Source: Burkholderiales bacterium 8X
Lineage (GTDB): Bacteria; Pseudomonadota; Gammaproteobacteria; Burkholderiales; Burkholderiaceae_C
Assembly (NCBI GenBank): GCA_902506565.1
Contig: LR732703.1
Location: 3,328,255 to 3,392,254, forward strand
Direction: 5' to 3'
DNA length: 64,000 nucleotides
Positions 25,453-35,882 of the stretch are shown in pieces; position 1 is the first letter of the stretch; the number at the start of each line of letters is the position of its first letter. A program made the translations under genes and the position numbers. The notes under the pieces were generated by a model, which had not been told where the DNA came from, made no database searches, and saw only the letters and a program-made list of their open reading frames with translations.

Positions 25453-26249
25453 TCGAAGGATTCTATCGACGCGACCAGCGCGTCCAGCCGTGGCGCGACG
25501 CTCCGGACACGCCCGAAACCGCCGGCTTCGGCAGCCTCCGCGATGCGCGGATGGGTGGCCAGCGCGCGGGCTTGGCGCCAGTCGATCCCGGGCATCGCGA
25601 TGCGCAGGTTGCCGATGGCTTCCGAGCTGCTGAAAAGCCAGATCGCCGAGCCGTCGGATGCGGCCCGTGCGGCGCGTTGCTGATCGACATCGAGGTTCGG
25701 CGCAAGCCGCCGATAGGCGACCACGATGCGGCAATCCGCGCCGGCTTCGGCGATCCTCTGCTGCAACCAGTCGCGCCCGGTCGCCTCGCCCTGCCGGTTG
25801 CCACCTCGCACGATCAGGATCTGCCTCCCCGGCCCGACGCTGCGTTGCACTAGATGCCAGAGCGCCTCGGAGTCGAAGCGCGGCGCGTCCGGAGGCGGTG
25901 CGTCGATCCGGTCCGGCGGCACGCCGGCCGAGACCAGCGCGAGGGCCGTACCCGGACCTGTCGCCCAGAAGCGGGTCGGTCGATCCGACTCGGCGCCGGC
26001 TCCCGGCAGCGCATCGAACGGAACGCCGCCGAAGAAGTGTTCGACCGCCGCCGCGCTGACGAACATCAGCGCGCTCATGTCCCGCCAATGGCGCCGGGCC
26101 GCGCGGAGCGCATCGTCCGTTGCCAGGGGCTCGATCGCGATCAGCGGCAAGGGAGACGCGTCGATGCCGGCGGCGCCGAGCGCCTCGACCCACCGGCCGG
26201 CCTCCCGGGCGGGACGGGTCACCAGCACCCGGGCACCGGCCACCGGCAT
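25449..26249 (-). CDS. hemD: uroporphyrinogen-III synthase
   Basis: This 266-residue enzyme closes hydroxymethylbilane with inversion of ring D to give uroporphyrinogen III. HemD sequences are divergent, but the N-terminal VLVTRPAREAGRWVEALGAAG, FVSAAAVEHFF, the WATGPGTALAL segment and the late IWLFSSSEAIGNL are recognisable. It starts MPVAGARVLVTRP at 26247-26249, one base before the hemC stop, and overlaps hemX at its end. Position between hemC and hemX makes the call secure. Confidence 0.92.
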   Translation of the reverse strand: MPVAGARVLVTRPAREAGRWVEALGAAGIDASPLPLIAIEPLATDDALRAARRHWRDMSALMFVSAAAVEHFFGGVPFDALPGAGAESDRPTRFWATGPGTALALVSAGVPPDRIDAPPPDAPRFDSEALWHLVQRSVGPGRQILIVRGGNRQGEATGRDWLQQRIAEAGADCRIVVAYRRLAPNLDVDQQRAARAASDGSAIWLFSSSEAIGNLRIAMPGIDWRQARALATHPRIAEAAEAGGFGRVRSVAPRLDALVASIESFE

Positions 26250-26250
26250 C

Positions 26251-27177
26251 TCAGCTGGCGCCTGAGCGGCGCAAGAGCGACGCCGCGGCTTCGCCCAAGG
26301 AGCGCGCGCCGGCCATGTCCGCCACTTCGTCCGGCTCTGCCAGCACATGCACCCGCACCAGGGCGTCGGCTCGCTCCGGGTCGCCCCAGGCCGCGTCGAT
26401 GCGCAGGTCGCCCGAGGGCTGCCAGCGGGCATGCGCGGCGAGCGGCATCGAACAGCTCCCGCCCATGGCCCGGCTGACCGCCCGCTCGGCGGCGGTGGCG
26501 AGCGCGTCCTTCGGGCTTTCGAGCGGCGCCAGCCAAGCGTTCAGCTCGGGGCGATCCGCACGGATCTCGATGCCGAGCGCACCCTGGCCGGCGGCAGGCA
26601 GCATCCGGTCCTCGTCGAAGGCAAGCCGGATGCGGTGCTCGAGCCCGAGCCGCTTCAACCCGGCAGCGGCGAGCACAATCGCGTCGTACTGGCCTTCGTC
26701 GAGCTTGCGAAGCCGCGTATCGAGGTTGCCGCGCAGCGGCTCGATGCGAAGGTCGGGACGCAAGGCCCTGAGCAGCACCACGCGGCGAAGGCTCGAAGTG
26801 CCCACCACGGCGCCCTGTGGCAATTCTTCCAATGATGAATAGCGCGGCGACACCAGGGCATCTCGCGGATCTTCGCGTTCGAGCACACAAGCCAGCATGA
26901 AGCCGTCCGGAAGATCCATCGGCACATCCTTCAGCGAATGCACCGCGATGTCCGCTCGCCCGTCTTCGAGCGCCTGCTCGAGTTCCTTGACGAAGAGTCC
27001 CTTGCCACCGACCTTGCTCAGCGAGCGATCGAGGATCTGGTCGCCACGGGTGGTCATGCCGAGCAACTCGACCGTGTGGCCTCGTTCTTGCAAAAGGCTG
27101 CGGACATGCTCGGCCTGCCACAAGGCCAGGCGACTTTCACGCGTGGCGATCACGATCTTGCTCAAGGCGGCTTCCAT
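26251..27177 (-). CDS. hemC: porphobilinogen deaminase (hydroxymethylbilane synthase)
   Basis: This 308-residue enzyme polymerises four porphobilinogens. It shows [15 protein letters not shown], the [20 protein letters not shown] loop, HSLKDVPM, the arginine-rich GTSSLRR, and Cys242 in [12 protein letters not shown], which carries the dipyrromethane cofactor (the same number as in E. coli). I start at [15 protein letters not shown]; a longer start is possible. It is the first gene of the hem operon and is divergent from ppc, with 78 bases between starts. Confidence 0.95.
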   Translation of the reverse strand: MEAALSKIVIATRESRLALWQAEHVRSLLQERGHTVELLGMTTRGDQILDRSLSKVGGKGLFVKELEQALEDGRADIAVHSLKDVPMDLPDGFMLACVLEREDPRDALVSPRYSSLEELPQGAVVGTSSLRRVVLLRALRPDLRIEPLRGNLDTRLRKLDEGQYDAIVLAAAGLKRLGLEHRIRLAFDEDRMLPAAGQGALGIEIRADRPELNAWLAPLESPKDALATAAERAVSRAMGGSCSMPLAAHARWQPSGDLRIDAAWGDPERADALVRVHVLAEPDEVADMAGARSLGEAAASLLRRSGAS

Positions 27178-27255
27178 GGGTGGCGAAATCTGTCGGATGC
27201 TAGCATGTTGCATCGCAGCAACGGTCGCGGTTCTGCCGCTCTTCCGAGGAGATCC

Positions 27256-30132
27256 ATGCCCATGAAAAAGAGCCTTCCCGCAGCACCCGCCACGCCTTCC
27301 GCGAGTCCGAGACGCGGCCGCCACGAAGACGAGCGGGCGCTCGCCGAGGACATCCGGCTCCTCGGCCGGATCCTCGGCGACGTGATCCGCGAACAGGAAG
27401 GCGACGAAACCTTCGCGCTGGTCGAGAAGGTCCGAACCCTGTCGGTCTCCTTCCGGCGCGACGCCGACCAAGCGGCGGACCGGGCGCTCAAGAACCTGCT
27501 GAAGGGCTTGAGCGCCGCGGAGACCGTGCGGGTGATCCGCGCCTTCACCTATTTCAGTCATCTGGCCAACCTGGCGGAAGACCGTCACCAGATCCGCCGC
27601 CACACCGAGGCGGAGCGCTCCGGCGAATCGTTCGACGGCAGCCTGCAGACCGCGCTCGCCCGCATTCGCAAGGCCGGCATCGGCGCGCCGGCGGTGGTTG
27701 CATCGCTCGCCGGGAGCTACGTCTCGCCGGTGCTCACCGCCCACCCGACCGAGGTGCAGCGCAAGAGCATCCTGGATGCCGAGCGCGCCATCGCGCTGCT
27801 GCTCGCGGCCCGCGAAGACATCCAGATGCGAAGCCGCGCCTTCGCCGGCGGCAAGGACGCGCTGACGCCGATCGAATACGCCGAGAACGAAGTCCAGATC
27901 CGCACCCGGGTGACGCAGCTCTGGCAGACCCGGCTGCTGCGCTTTTCGAAGCTCACGGTGGTGGACGAGGTCGAGAACGCGCTCAGCTACTACGAGGCCA
28001 CCTTCCTGCGCGAGATTCCGCGGGTCTACGCCGACCTCGAGAAGGCGCTGGGCGGCGCCGAGGTCGCGCCCTTCCTGCGCATGGGGCAATGGATCGGCGG
28101 CGACCGAGACGGCAACCCGAACGTGACCGCCGACACCTTGAACTACGCGCTGCGCCGGCAATCCGAGCTGGCGCTGCGCCACTACCTGACCGAACTCCAC
28201 TTCCTCGGCGGCGAGCTGTCGCTTTCGGCCACGCTGGTCGATGTCTCGGTCGAGATGCAGGCATTGGCAGAGCGTTCGCCCGATCGCAGCGAGCATCGTC
28301 AGGACGAGCCCTATCGCCGTGCGCTCACCGGCATGTATTCGCGACTCGCGGCCACCTTGCGCGAACTCACCGGCGGCGAGGCGGCCCGGCACGCGGTGGC
28401 GCCGCAGAACCCCTACCTGACCGCGGACGAGTTGCTGCAGGACCTGCGCACCATCGACGAGTCGCTGGCCGACAAGCACGGCCAGGTGCTCGCATCGCAT
28501 CGGCTCCGGCCGCTGATCCGCGCGGTCGAGGTGTTCGGCTTCCACCTGGCGACGGTCGACCTGCGGCAAAGCTCGGACAAGCACGAGGCGGTGGTCGCCG
28601 AGCTGCTCGCCATCGCGCGCATCGAGCCCGACTACGCGGCGCTCGCCGAGGAAGACAAGCAGGCGCTCCTGTTGAAGCTGCTGGGCGATGCCCGGCCGCT
28701 GCGCGTACCCGATGCGCCCTACTCGCCGCTGGCGCAAAGCGAACTCGCGATCTTCGCGGCGGCCCGGCTGGCGCGGAGCCGCTGGGGTGCGGCCGCCATT
28801 CGCCACTACATCATCAGCCACACCGAGACGGTCAGCGACCTGCTGGAGGCGCTGATCCTGCAGAAGGAAGTGGGCTTGCTGCGCGGCACCGTCGGTGCGG
28901 ATGGCGGCCAAGCCGACGACGCCGTGGCCGACCTGATCGTGGTGCCGCTCTTCGAGACCATCGACGACCTGCGCAATGCAGCTCCGATCGTGCGGGCCTT
29001 CTATGCCCTACCCGGCATGCTCGACCTGGTGAAGCGCTCGGGCGCCGAGCAGGACGTCATGCTCGGCTACAGCGACAGCAACAAGGACGGCGGCATCTTC
29101 ACCAGCAACTGGGAGCTGTACCGCGCCGGCACGGCGCTGGTGGCCTTGTTCGACGAACTGAACAAGGGCGCCGACGTGCCGCTGCGCCTTCGCATGTTCC
29201 ACGGCCGCGGCGGCACGGTCGGCCGCGGCGGCGGACCGAGCTACCAGGCAATCCTGGCGCAGCCGCCCGGCACGGTTCGCGGCCAGATCCGGCTGACCGA
29301 GCAAGGCGAGGTGATCGGATCCAAATACGCGAACCGGGAGATCGGGCGACGCAATCTCGAAACGCTGGTGGCAGCGATGCTCGAGGCCACGCTGCTGCCG
29401 GCGGCCAAGGCAGCGCCTGCTGCGTTCCTGACGGCCGCCGCCGAAATCTCCGCGGCCAGCATGGCGGCCTATCGCAAGCTGGTCTACGAAACGCCGGGCT
29501 TCGGCGACTACTTCTTCAGCGCGACCCCGATCCGCGAGATCGCCGAGCTCAACATCGGCTCGCGCCCGGCTTCGCGCAACCCGAGCCACCGGATCGAGGA
29601 TCTGCGCGCCGTGCCGTGGAGTTTCAGCTGGGGCCAGTGCCGTCTCACCTTGCCGGGCTGGTACGGTTTCGGCTCGGCGATCGAACAGTTCGTCGCCGGC
29701 GGCGGCAGCGCGGCGGCCCGCAAGGAGCGCCAGGCGCTCCTGCAGCGGATGGTGGTGCAGTGGCCTTTCTTCAGGACCTTGCTTTCGAACATGGACATGG
29801 TGCTCGCCAAGAGCGACCTGGCGCTGGCTTCGCGCTACTCCGAGCTGGTCGCCGACCGCAAGCTCCGGCAGAAGGTCTTCGGCATGATCGACGCCGAGTT
29901 CCACCGCACCTCCAACGCCCTCACGCTCATCACCGGCGCGCGCCAGCGGCTCGAAGGCAATGCGGACATGCAGCGCTCGATCCGCCACCGCTTTCCGTAC
30001 ATCGACCCGCTCCACCACCTGCAGATCGAGCTGATGCGCCGCTATCGTGCCGGCCAGCTCGACGATCGGATGCAGAGCGGCATCCACATGTCGATCAACG
30101 GGGTGGCGGCCGGGCTTCGCAACACCGGCTGA
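27256..30132 (+). CDS. ppc: phosphoenolpyruvate carboxylase
   Basis: This 958-residue cytosolic enzyme adds bicarbonate to phosphoenolpyruvate to give oxaloacetate, replenishing the TCA cycle. Signature sites are [14 protein letters not shown] (catalytic His), [12 protein letters not shown] (catalytic Lys), [14 protein letters not shown] (mobile loop) and the C-terminal [14 protein letters not shown] lies four bases before the ATG at 27256; ATG 27262 is the alternative. It is followed by a strong GC-rich hairpin and the convergent permease gene. Confidence 0.96.
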   Translation: MPMKKSLPAAPATPSASPRRGRHEDERALAEDIRLLGRILGDVIREQEGDETFALVEKVRTLSVSFRRDADQAADRALKNLLKGLSAAETVRVIRAFTYFSHLANLAEDRHQIRRHTEAERSGESFDGSLQTALARIRKAGIGAPAVVASLAGSYVSPVLTAHPTEVQRKSILDAERAIALLLAAREDIQMRSRAFAGGKDALTPIEYAENEVQIRTRVTQLWQTRLLRFSKLTVVDEVENALSYYEATFLREIPRVYADLEKALGGAEVAPFLRMGQWIGGDRDGNPNVTADTLNYALRRQSELALRHYLTELHFLGGELSLSATLVDVSVEMQALAERSPDRSEHRQDEPYRRALTGMYSRLAATLRELTGGEAARHAVAPQNPYLTADELLQDLRTIDESLADKHGQVLASHRLRPLIRAVEVFGFHLATVDLRQSSDKHEAVVAELLAIARIEPDYAALAEEDKQALLLKLLGDARPLRVPDAPYSPLAQSELAIFAAARLARSRWGAAAIRHYIISHTETVSDLLEALILQKEVGLLRGTVGADGGQADDAVADLIVVPLFETIDDLRNAAPIVRAFYALPGMLDLVKRSGAEQDVMLGYSDSNKDGGIFTSNWELYRAGTALVALFDELNKGADVPLRLRMFHGRGGTVGRGGGPSYQAILAQPPGTVRGQIRLTEQGEVIGSKYANREIGRRNLETLVAAMLEATLLPAAKAAPAAFLTAAAEISAASMAAYRKLVYETPGFGDYFFSATPIREIAELNIGSRPASRNPSHRIEDLRAVPWSFSWGQCRLTLPGWYGFGSAIEQFVAGGGSAAARKERQALLQRMVVQWPFFRTLLSNMDMVLAKSDLALASRYSELVADRKLRQKVFGMIDAEFHRTSNALTLITGARQRLEGNADMQRSIRHRFPYIDPLHHLQIELMRRYRAGQLDDRMQSGIHMSINGVAAGLRNTG

Positions 30133-30157
30133 GAACGGCCGGAAGACATCAGACGTT

Positions 30158-30182
30158 GCCGGCGACGCGACGCGTCGCCGGC
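30158..30182. terminator. GC-rich hairpin between ppc and the permease gene
   Basis: GCCGGCGACGCG (30158-30169) and CGCGTCGCCGGC (30171-30182) are perfectly complementary. The stable stem lies between two convergent stop codons. There is no T-run, so it may act with Rho or only protect 3' ends. Confidence 0.5.
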
Positions 30183-30196
30183 GAGCGCCCTCGGAT

Positions 30197-31516
30197 TCAG
30201 TCGCCGAGCAGCTCGCCGACCGGCTGCAGGTCCTCGACGTGGTCGCACACGGCCTTGATGACCATCATGATCGGGATGCCGAGCAAGAGCCCCCACAAGC
30301 CCCACAGCCAGCCCCAGAAGATCACGCCGACGAACACCGCGACCGGATTCATCTTGCTGGTCTTGCTGGTGAGGAACGGCACCAGCAGGTTGCCGACGAA
30401 GGTGTGGATCAGGAGCGACGAACCCGCGACCAGGAGCGGCAGCTGGATGCTGTTGAACTGCAGGAAGGCCACCACGCCGGCTGCGAACATCACGACCACC
30501 GAACCGATGTAGGGGACCAGGTTGGTGACCGCCGCGATGATTCCCCACACCGCCGCGTTCTCGAGTCCGATCATCCAGAAGACCAGTCCCGTGGCGACGC
30601 CGACCAGTCCGCTGGTGAGGATCTGCACCAGCAGGTAGCGCTGGATGTGCCCCGTGATGTCGTCCAGCACATGCACCGTGATCTTTTTCTTCTGCAGGCT
30701 CGGACCGGTGATCTTCACGAGCTTGCGGCGAAAGGTGTCGCCGGTGCCGAGCGCGAAGAAGGTGAGGAACAGCACCAGCGTGAGCTGCCCGGCGGCGCTG
30801 GCGAGGCCGAGGGTGCCGGTCCAGACGTAGTCGCGTACGTTGAAGGGCGCCTTCTCGACCATGACCCTCGTCACGCCGCGTCGGGCAGCGACCGCGGCGG
30901 AATTTTCTTCGGCGGCCTGCTCGAGCTGCGCGGCTGCCTTCTGCACGGTCTCGAGCGTGTTGGTGTCGGCCTGGCTGCGCTGCTGCTGCATGGTGACGCG
31001 GATCTTCTGCGCGGCCAGCGGCAGGGTCTCGACCAGTTCGACCGCGCTGCCGTAAAGGGTGTAGCCGGTGAAGCCGAGCGCGCCGCTCAAGCCGACCAGC
31101 ACCGCGCCGGCGCCGATCCAGCGCGAGATCTTCCAGGCGGCCAGCTTGTTGACCACCGGTTCGAGGGCGTAGGTCAGGAGCAGGCTCAGCATCAGCGGGA
31201 TGAAGACCGCCGATGCCCAGCGGAGCGCGAAGACCGATGCCAGCACCGCCAGCACCACCAGCGAGGCGCTCCGCACGTCGACCGGCATGTGCAGCAGCAC
31301 CCGCTCGGGCGTTGCGAGCGGCGGCTCCTCGGAGCTGTTCCGCGTGTCCGGAGCGTCCGGCGCGTTCGGCGCGTCCGGCGCAGTCGTCCAAACCTGGGGC
31401 TGCTCTGCCACCGCCCGGCCCTCCCTCATCTCTTGCATCTTCTTGTCGTCTTCGTCATGTGATGCGGGTGATGCGCCGCCGGGTTGCTCTTCATTCTTGC
31501 CACTGTCTTCCTTCAT
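30197..31516 (-). CDS. AI-2E/PerM family permease
   Basis: This 439-residue membrane protein has a charged, low-complexity N-terminus (APDAPNAPDAPDTRN) and then eight or so hydrophobic segments with the family's VPYIGSVVVMFAAGVVAFLQF, HTFVGNLLVPFL and NPVAVFVGVIFWGWLWGLWG stretches. The family includes TqsA, linked to autoinducer-2 export, and Na+/H+ antiporter-like members, so the substrate is open. The ATG overlaps the stop of the response regulator (ATGA at 31513-31516), making the permease the third gene of the sensor operon and perhaps an output of it. Confidence 0.87.
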   Translation of the reverse strand: MKEDSGKNEEQPGGASPASHDEDDKKMQEMREGRAVAEQPQVWTTAPDAPNAPDAPDTRNSSEEPPLATPERVLLHMPVDVRSASLVVLAVLASVFALRWASAVFIPLMLSLLLTYALEPVVNKLAAWKISRWIGAGAVLVGLSGALGFTGYTLYGSAVELVETLPLAAQKIRVTMQQQRSQADTNTLETVQKAAAQLEQAAEENSAAVAARRGVTRVMVEKAPFNVRDYVWTGTLGLASAAGQLTLVLFLTFFALGTGDTFRRKLVKITGPSLQKKKITVHVLDDITGHIQRYLLVQILTSGLVGVATGLVFWMIGLENAAVWGIIAAVTNLVPYIGSVVVMFAAGVVAFLQFNSIQLPLLVAGSSLLIHTFVGNLLVPFLTSKTSKMNPVAVFVGVIFWGWLWGLWGLLLGIPIMMVIKAVCDHVEDLQPVGELLGD

Positions 31517-32271
31517 CGTTGTTCCTTGAGCGCATCCCGCACGCCCGACAGCTGCCGCCGCGAGACCACCACCGGCTCGGGAATGCCGTCGAGCCGCAAG
31601 GCCCAGCCTTCGGCGTCCTCGCCGTCGTCGTATTTCTCGAGTGCCCGGATGGCGGCCCGCCGCACCAGCGCATTGCGATGCACCCGGACGAATTGCGCCG
31701 GGAATCGTTCCTCGAAGTCCGCCAGCGCCCCGTCGTAGATATGGCTGCGGGTCGCGGTTCGCACCGTCAGGTACTTGAATTCGGACTTGAGATAGAGCAC
31801 GTCGGCAAGCGGCACCCGCTCGATGCGGCCGCGTTCCTGGATCACCAGCATCTCCTGGGGCTCGTCCACACCGGCGCCGGCGCGCCGCTCCTTGAGGATG
31901 CGCTCGACTTTTTGCAGCGCCTTCTGCAGGCGTTCGATGCGCACCGGCTTGGTCAGGTAGTCGACCGCCTCGAGTTCGAAAGCCGTGACCGCATGGCTCT
32001 CGTGCGCGGTGACGAAGACGATCGCCGGCGAGTCGGGTCGCTGCCGCAGCCGCCGCGCGAGCTCGATGCCGTCCAGCCCCGGCATGTGGATGTCGAGCAG
32101 TACCAGGTCGAGCGCACATTCGTTCACCAGCGCCTGGGCCTCGGCGCCATTGGAAGCCTCGCCCGCGACCTCGAGATCGATGCCGGGCAAGCGGCAATCC
32201 GCGAGCAGGGTCCGAAGCCGCGATCGAGCCAGGGCTTCGTCGTCTGCGATGAGGATGCGAAGGAGGCTCAT
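31513..32271 (-). CDS. algR: LytTR-type response regulator (AlgR-like)
   Basis: This 252-residue protein has an N-terminal receiver domain with phospho-acceptor Asp60 in VLLDIHMPG, the acidic pair DD at 10-11 and Lys in YLTKPV. A C-terminal LytTR DNA-binding domain follows (VLYLKSEFKYLTVRT...FVRVHRNALVRR). AlgR of Pseudomonas aeruginosa has this build and lies beside argH and hemC, as here; AlgR controls alginate, type IV pili and rhamnolipids. The regulated genes in this organism are unknown. It overlaps both neighbours by ATGA. Confidence 0.87.
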   Translation of the reverse strand: MSLLRILIADDEALARSRLRTLLADCRLPGIDLEVAGEASNGAEAQALVNECALDLVLLDIHMPGLDGIELARRLRQRPDSPAIVFVTAHESHAVTAFELEAVDYLTKPVRIERLQKALQKVERILKERRAGAGVDEPQEMLVIQERGRIERVPLADVLYLKSEFKYLTVRTATRSHIYDGALADFEERFPAQFVRVHRNALVRRAAIRALEKYDDGEDAEGWALRLDGIPEPVVVSRRQLSGVRDALKEQR

Positions 32272-33338
32272 GGTGCCAGCGGGATGACGATGCGCACACG
32301 ATAGTTGTTCTGGTCGATGCCGGCGCTGAATTGAGTCTCCATATCGTGCAGGAGACGCAATCGATCGCGAACATTCGCCAGCGCGATGCCGTGTCCGCGC
32401 GCAAGCGGCGCTTCGGCCCAGCGCAATGGCGGCAGGCTGTTGGTGACCTCGATCACCACCAGGCTCCCGCGGCGTTCGGTGCGGATTCGAATCCTGGCGC
32501 CCTCGGGGCTGGGTTCGACGCCGTGCTTGACCGCGTTCTCGACCAGCGGCTGCATCAGGAGCGGCGGAAGCCGGGCGGTGCTGGCGGCCGGGTCGAGATC
32601 CCAGCGGATGCGAAGCCGGTCGCCGAAGCGCACCTGCTCGATCGCGAGGTAGCGCTCGGCCAACCCGATCTCGTCGGCCAGGGTGACCGATTCGCGCGGG
32701 TCGGCGAGCGCCTGCCGGAACAGCTCGGCCAAATCCTCGAGCATGGCCTCGGCCTTGGCCGGCTCTTCGCGCACCAGTGCGATGGCGCTGTTGAGCGTGT
32801 TGAAGAGGAAGTGCGGCCGAATCCGCGATTGCAGCTCGGTCAGGCGCGCAGTGGTGGCGGCCGGCGTCCGGCTCCGGGCCCGCAAGGCGAGTGCGGCCAT
32901 CATGCAGAGTGCGAAGAGGCTTCCGGCCAGCGCGCTGCCGAGCCATGACGGCTCGCTCAGCGCGCCGGTCAGGGCCAGCACGCCGCAGCCGTAGAGTCCG
33001 GCGGCAGCACCCAGCACCGTGCCGACCAGGTACTGGATGCGAGAGGGCCATCGCGCCAGCAGCTTCTTCGAGGCGCAGGCCGCCAGCAGCCAGAGCAGGG
33101 TCGCCGGCAAGGCGCCGCCGGTGACGGTGGCCGTGACCGCCAGCCACTCGCCCGGCGCCCGCGCGCCGAACAGCGCGACCACCGCTATCACGATCTCGAC
33201 GAACACCACGGCTCGCAGCACCACGCCGACCCTGCACGCATCGAAGAGCGCCTGCGCATGCCGCGTCGCCCCGGGACGTACCCGTGCAACCGCAGGCGTT
33301 GCGGAGGGAGCGGCCGATAAAATCGTTGGGTTGCGCAT
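32268..33338 (-). CDS. LytS/AlgZ-type sensor histidine kinase
   Basis: This 356-residue membrane sensor has about four hydrophobic helices between residues 38 and 152, then the His_kinase domain with His176 in [13 protein letters not shown] HATPase region follows with [10 protein letters not shown] and a late [15 protein letters not shown] glycine box. It lacks PAS or GAF modules. It is the partner of the adjacent response regulator (ATGA overlap) and corresponds to AlgZ/FimS by context. It is divergent from argH, with about 63 bases between starts. Confidence 0.88.
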   Translation of the reverse strand: MRNPTILSAAPSATPAVARVRPGATRHAQALFDACRVGVVLRAVVFVEIVIAVVALFGARAPGEWLAVTATVTGGALPATLLWLLAACASKKLLARWPSRIQYLVGTVLGAAAGLYGCGVLALTGALSEPSWLGSALAGSLFALCMMAALALRARSRTPAATTARLTELQSRIRPHFLFNTLNSAIALVREEPAKAEAMLEDLAELFRQALADPRESVTLADEIGLAERYLAIEQVRFGDRLRIRWDLDPAASTARLPPLLMQPLVENAVKHGVEPSPEGARIRIRTERRGSLVVIEVTNSLPPLRWAEAPLARGHGIALANVRDRLRLLHDMETQFSAGIDQNNYRVRIVIPLAP

Positions 33339-33401
33339 CACTCGGGTCCAGGCGTGGGGTGCGGACCGATTATCTTGCCCATCGCACACCATCCGAACTC
33401 C

Positions 33402-34814
33402 ATGACCCACAACCAATTCGACAAGAAGGCACAAGCCTGGTCGGCCCTGTTTTCCGAACCCATGAGCGACCTGGTGAAGCGCTACACCGCCAGCGTGTTC
33501 TTCGACCAGCGGCTCTGGCAAGCCGACATCGAGGGCTCGCTCGCCCATGCCTCGATGCTCGCCGCGCAAGGCATCATCAGCCACGAAGACCATGCCAGCA
33601 TCCAGCGCGGCATGGCATCGATCCGTTCGGAAATCGAATCCGGCGCCTTCGAATGGAAGCTCGACCTGGAGGATGTCCACCTCAACATCGAGGCCCGGCT
33701 CACGCAGTTGGTCGGCGATGCGGGCAAGCGGCTGCACACCGGGCGGAGCCGCAACGACCAGGTCGCGACCGACGTTCGCCTGTGGCTTCGCGGCGAAATC
33801 GACCTCATCGGCGAATTGCTGGTGGCGCTGCAGCTTTCGCTGGTCGACATCGCCGAGCGCAATGTCGAGGCGATCCTGCCGGGCTTCACCCATCTGCAGG
33901 TGGCGCAGCCGGTGAGCTTCGGGCATCACATGCTGGCCTATGTCGAGATGTTCTCGCGCGATGCGGATCGCATGAAGGACGTTCGCAAGCGGCTCAATCG
34001 GCTCCCGCTCGGCGCAGCCGCCCTCGCCGGCACCAGCTACCCGCTCGACCGCGAGGCGGTGGCACGGCAGCTGGGCATGGACGGCGTGTGCCAGAACAGC
34101 CTCGACGCGGTGAGCGACCGCGACTTCGCGATCGAATTCAGCGCGGCAGCCAGCCTTGCGATGGTGCACATCAGCCGGCTTTCCGAAGAGCTGGTGTTGT
34201 GGATGAGCCAGGCCTTCGGCTTCATCGACATCGCCGATCGGTTCTGCACCGGCAGTTCGATCATGCCGCAGAAGAAAAACCCGGACGTGCCCGAGCTGGC
34301 ACGCGGCAAGACCGGCCGGGTGGTGGGCCACCTGATGTCGCTGATCACCCTCATGAAGGGCCAGCCGCTCGCCTACAACAAGGACAACCAGGAAGACAAG
34401 GAACCGCTCTTCGACACGGTCGACACCCTGAAGGACACGCTGCGCATCTTTGCCGAGATGGTGGCGGGCATCACGGTCAAGTCCGAGGTGATGGAAAACG
34501 CGGCCCGGCGCGGCTACGCCACCGCCACCGACCTCGCGGACTACCTGGTCAAGAAAGGCCTGCCCTTCCGGGATGCGCACGAAACCGTGGCGCATGCGGT
34601 CAAGGCCGCCATCTCGCACCAGGTGGATCTGTCCGAACTGCCGTTGGCGGTGCTGCAGGGCTTCCATCCGGATATCGAGAAGGACGTCTACGACGTCCTC
34701 AGCCTGCGAGGCTCGCTGAACGCGCGCCGCACTCTCGGCGGCACGGCGCCGGAGCGGGTTCGCGAGCAAATCGCTTTGCATCGAGCTCGTCTCGAAGCCT
34801 CGCCAGCGGCCTGA
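33402..34814 (+). CDS. argH: argininosuccinate lyase
   Basis: This 470-residue enzyme is the last step of arginine synthesis, cleaving argininosuccinate to arginine and fumarate. The fumarase-superfamily signature [20 protein letters not shown] is at about residues 286-305, with [13 protein letters not shown] and [17 protein letters not shown] earlier. I start at ATG 33402 ([17 protein letters not shown]). It is divergent from the sensor kinase gene; the same argH-kinase-regulator order is found in P. aeruginosa. Confidence 0.95.
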   Translation: MTHNQFDKKAQAWSALFSEPMSDLVKRYTASVFFDQRLWQADIEGSLAHASMLAAQGIISHEDHASIQRGMASIRSEIESGAFEWKLDLEDVHLNIEARLTQLVGDAGKRLHTGRSRNDQVATDVRLWLRGEIDLIGELLVALQLSLVDIAERNVEAILPGFTHLQVAQPVSFGHHMLAYVEMFSRDADRMKDVRKRLNRLPLGAAALAGTSYPLDREAVARQLGMDGVCQNSLDAVSDRDFAIEFSAAASLAMVHISRLSEELVLWMSQAFGFIDIADRFCTGSSIMPQKKNPDVPELARGKTGRVVGHLMSLITLMKGQPLAYNKDNQEDKEPLFDTVDTLKDTLRIFAEMVAGITVKSEVMENAARRGYATATDLADYLVKKGLPFRDAHETVAHAVKAAISHQVDLSELPLAVLQGFHPDIEKDVYDVLSLRGSLNARRTLGGTAPERVREQIALHRARLEASPAA

Positions 34815-34996
34815 GGGCGAGTCGGAGCGGCTTCGATCTGGCGTGGATGGCAAGAACCGGGACGCAAGTCCCAAAAAGTCACGCTCATCTGTAACGGCGT
34901 TGGGCTACATGTAACTATGTAGTGCTAAAGTTTGCGACTTTCGATGCATGCAAGACGGGTTAACCCTGGCCCGCATCGCCGCCCTTCCGGACCTTC
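34815..34996 (+). promoter_or_regulatory. intergenic region before the GT2-UXS-UGD genes
   Basis: These 182 bases hold no gene. Two small inverted repeats are visible: GGGAC-GCAA-GTCCC (34859-34872) and CTACAT-GTAACT-ATGTAG (34905-34922). The second lies in a lower-GC patch about 75 bases before the glycosyltransferase and could be an operator. No convincing -35/-10 pair was found. Confidence 0.35.
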
Positions 34997-35836
34997 ATGG
35001 ACAAACACCGCTGCGTCGTCGTCATCCTGACCTTCAATTCCGCCTCGATCATTCGCGAGACGGTCGGCGCAGCCAAACGGGTCAGCTCCCAGGTCTACGT
35101 GGTGGATTCGTTCTCGAAGGACGAAACCCCCGCCATCCTCGAAGAGCTCGGCTGCACCGTGGTGCAGCGTCCTTTCAAGAACTACAGCGACCAGCGCAAC
35201 TGGGCAATCAGCCAGGTCGAGCCGACCTGCGAGTGGCAGCTGCACCTGGACGCGGACGAGGTGCTCGACGAAGAGGCCATCGGCGAGATCAACGCCCTGA
35301 TGGCCGGCACGCCGTCGCGCGACGCCTACCTCCTTCGTCGACGGGACTACTTCATGGGCAAGATGCTGCGCTTCAGCGGCGTCAATCCCTGGCACCTGCG
35401 GCTTTTCCGGTCAGGGCTCGGGCGCTGCGAATCGCGGCTCTACGACCAGCACTTCATCAGCAGTTCGACCCCGGGCCGGATGCAGGGCTTCATGCACGAC
35501 AAGAACTCGCAGAAGCTGGTCGACTGGATCACGAGCCACAACCGCTGGAGCGATGCCGAGGCCGAAGAAAAGCTCGGCCCGCGCGCGGCCGGCTCCGACA
35601 TCCTGCAACCACGGCTGATGGGCGATGCGCGCGAGCGTACCCGCTTCATCAAGGAGCTTTACTACCGGTTGCCGACCGGCATGCGGCCGGTGCTCTACTT
35701 CGTCTACCGCTATATCTTCCGGCTGGGTTTCCTCGACGGCGTGGTGGGCTTCTACTTCGCCTTCTTCCAGGCTCTGTGGTTCCGGATGCTGATCGACGCC
35801 AAGATGTACGAGCGTCGCCACCAGAAGAACCGCTGA
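34997..35836 (+). CDS. GT2-family glycosyltransferase (WaaE/KdtX-like)
   Basis: This 279-residue GT-A enzyme opens with [17 protein letters not shown] and has the nucleotide/metal motif [13 protein letters not shown], then [20 protein letters not shown]. The C-terminal part ends in a hydrophobic [24 protein letters not shown] stretch that probably sits at the membrane. The closest known type is the WaaE/KdtX group that adds a sugar to the lipopolysaccharide inner core. It is followed within 46 bases by UDP-xylose synthase and then UDP-glucose dehydrogenase, so a pentose or uronic acid may be the sugar (inference). Confidence 0.85.
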   Translation: MDKHRCVVVILTFNSASIIRETVGAAKRVSSQVYVVDSFSKDETPAILEELGCTVVQRPFKNYSDQRNWAISQVEPTCEWQLHLDADEVLDEEAIGEINALMAGTPSRDAYLLRRRDYFMGKMLRFSGVNPWHLRLFRSGLGRCESRLYDQHFISSSTPGRMQGFMHDKNSQKLVDWITSHNRWSDAEAEEKLGPRAAGSDILQPRLMGDARERTRFIKELYYRLPTGMRPVLYFVYRYIFRLGFLDGVVGFYFAFFQALWFRMLIDAKMYERRHQKNR

Positions 35837-35882
35837 ACCCGACCGCCATCCTGCCGCCCAGACATCAACTTCGACTCATCCC

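Noticed and set aside
34859..34872. GGGAC-GCAA-GTCCC hairpin followed by AAAAA after argH
   Set aside because: The run after the stem is A rather than T in the argH direction, so it is not an argH terminator; on the other strand the T-run precedes the stem.
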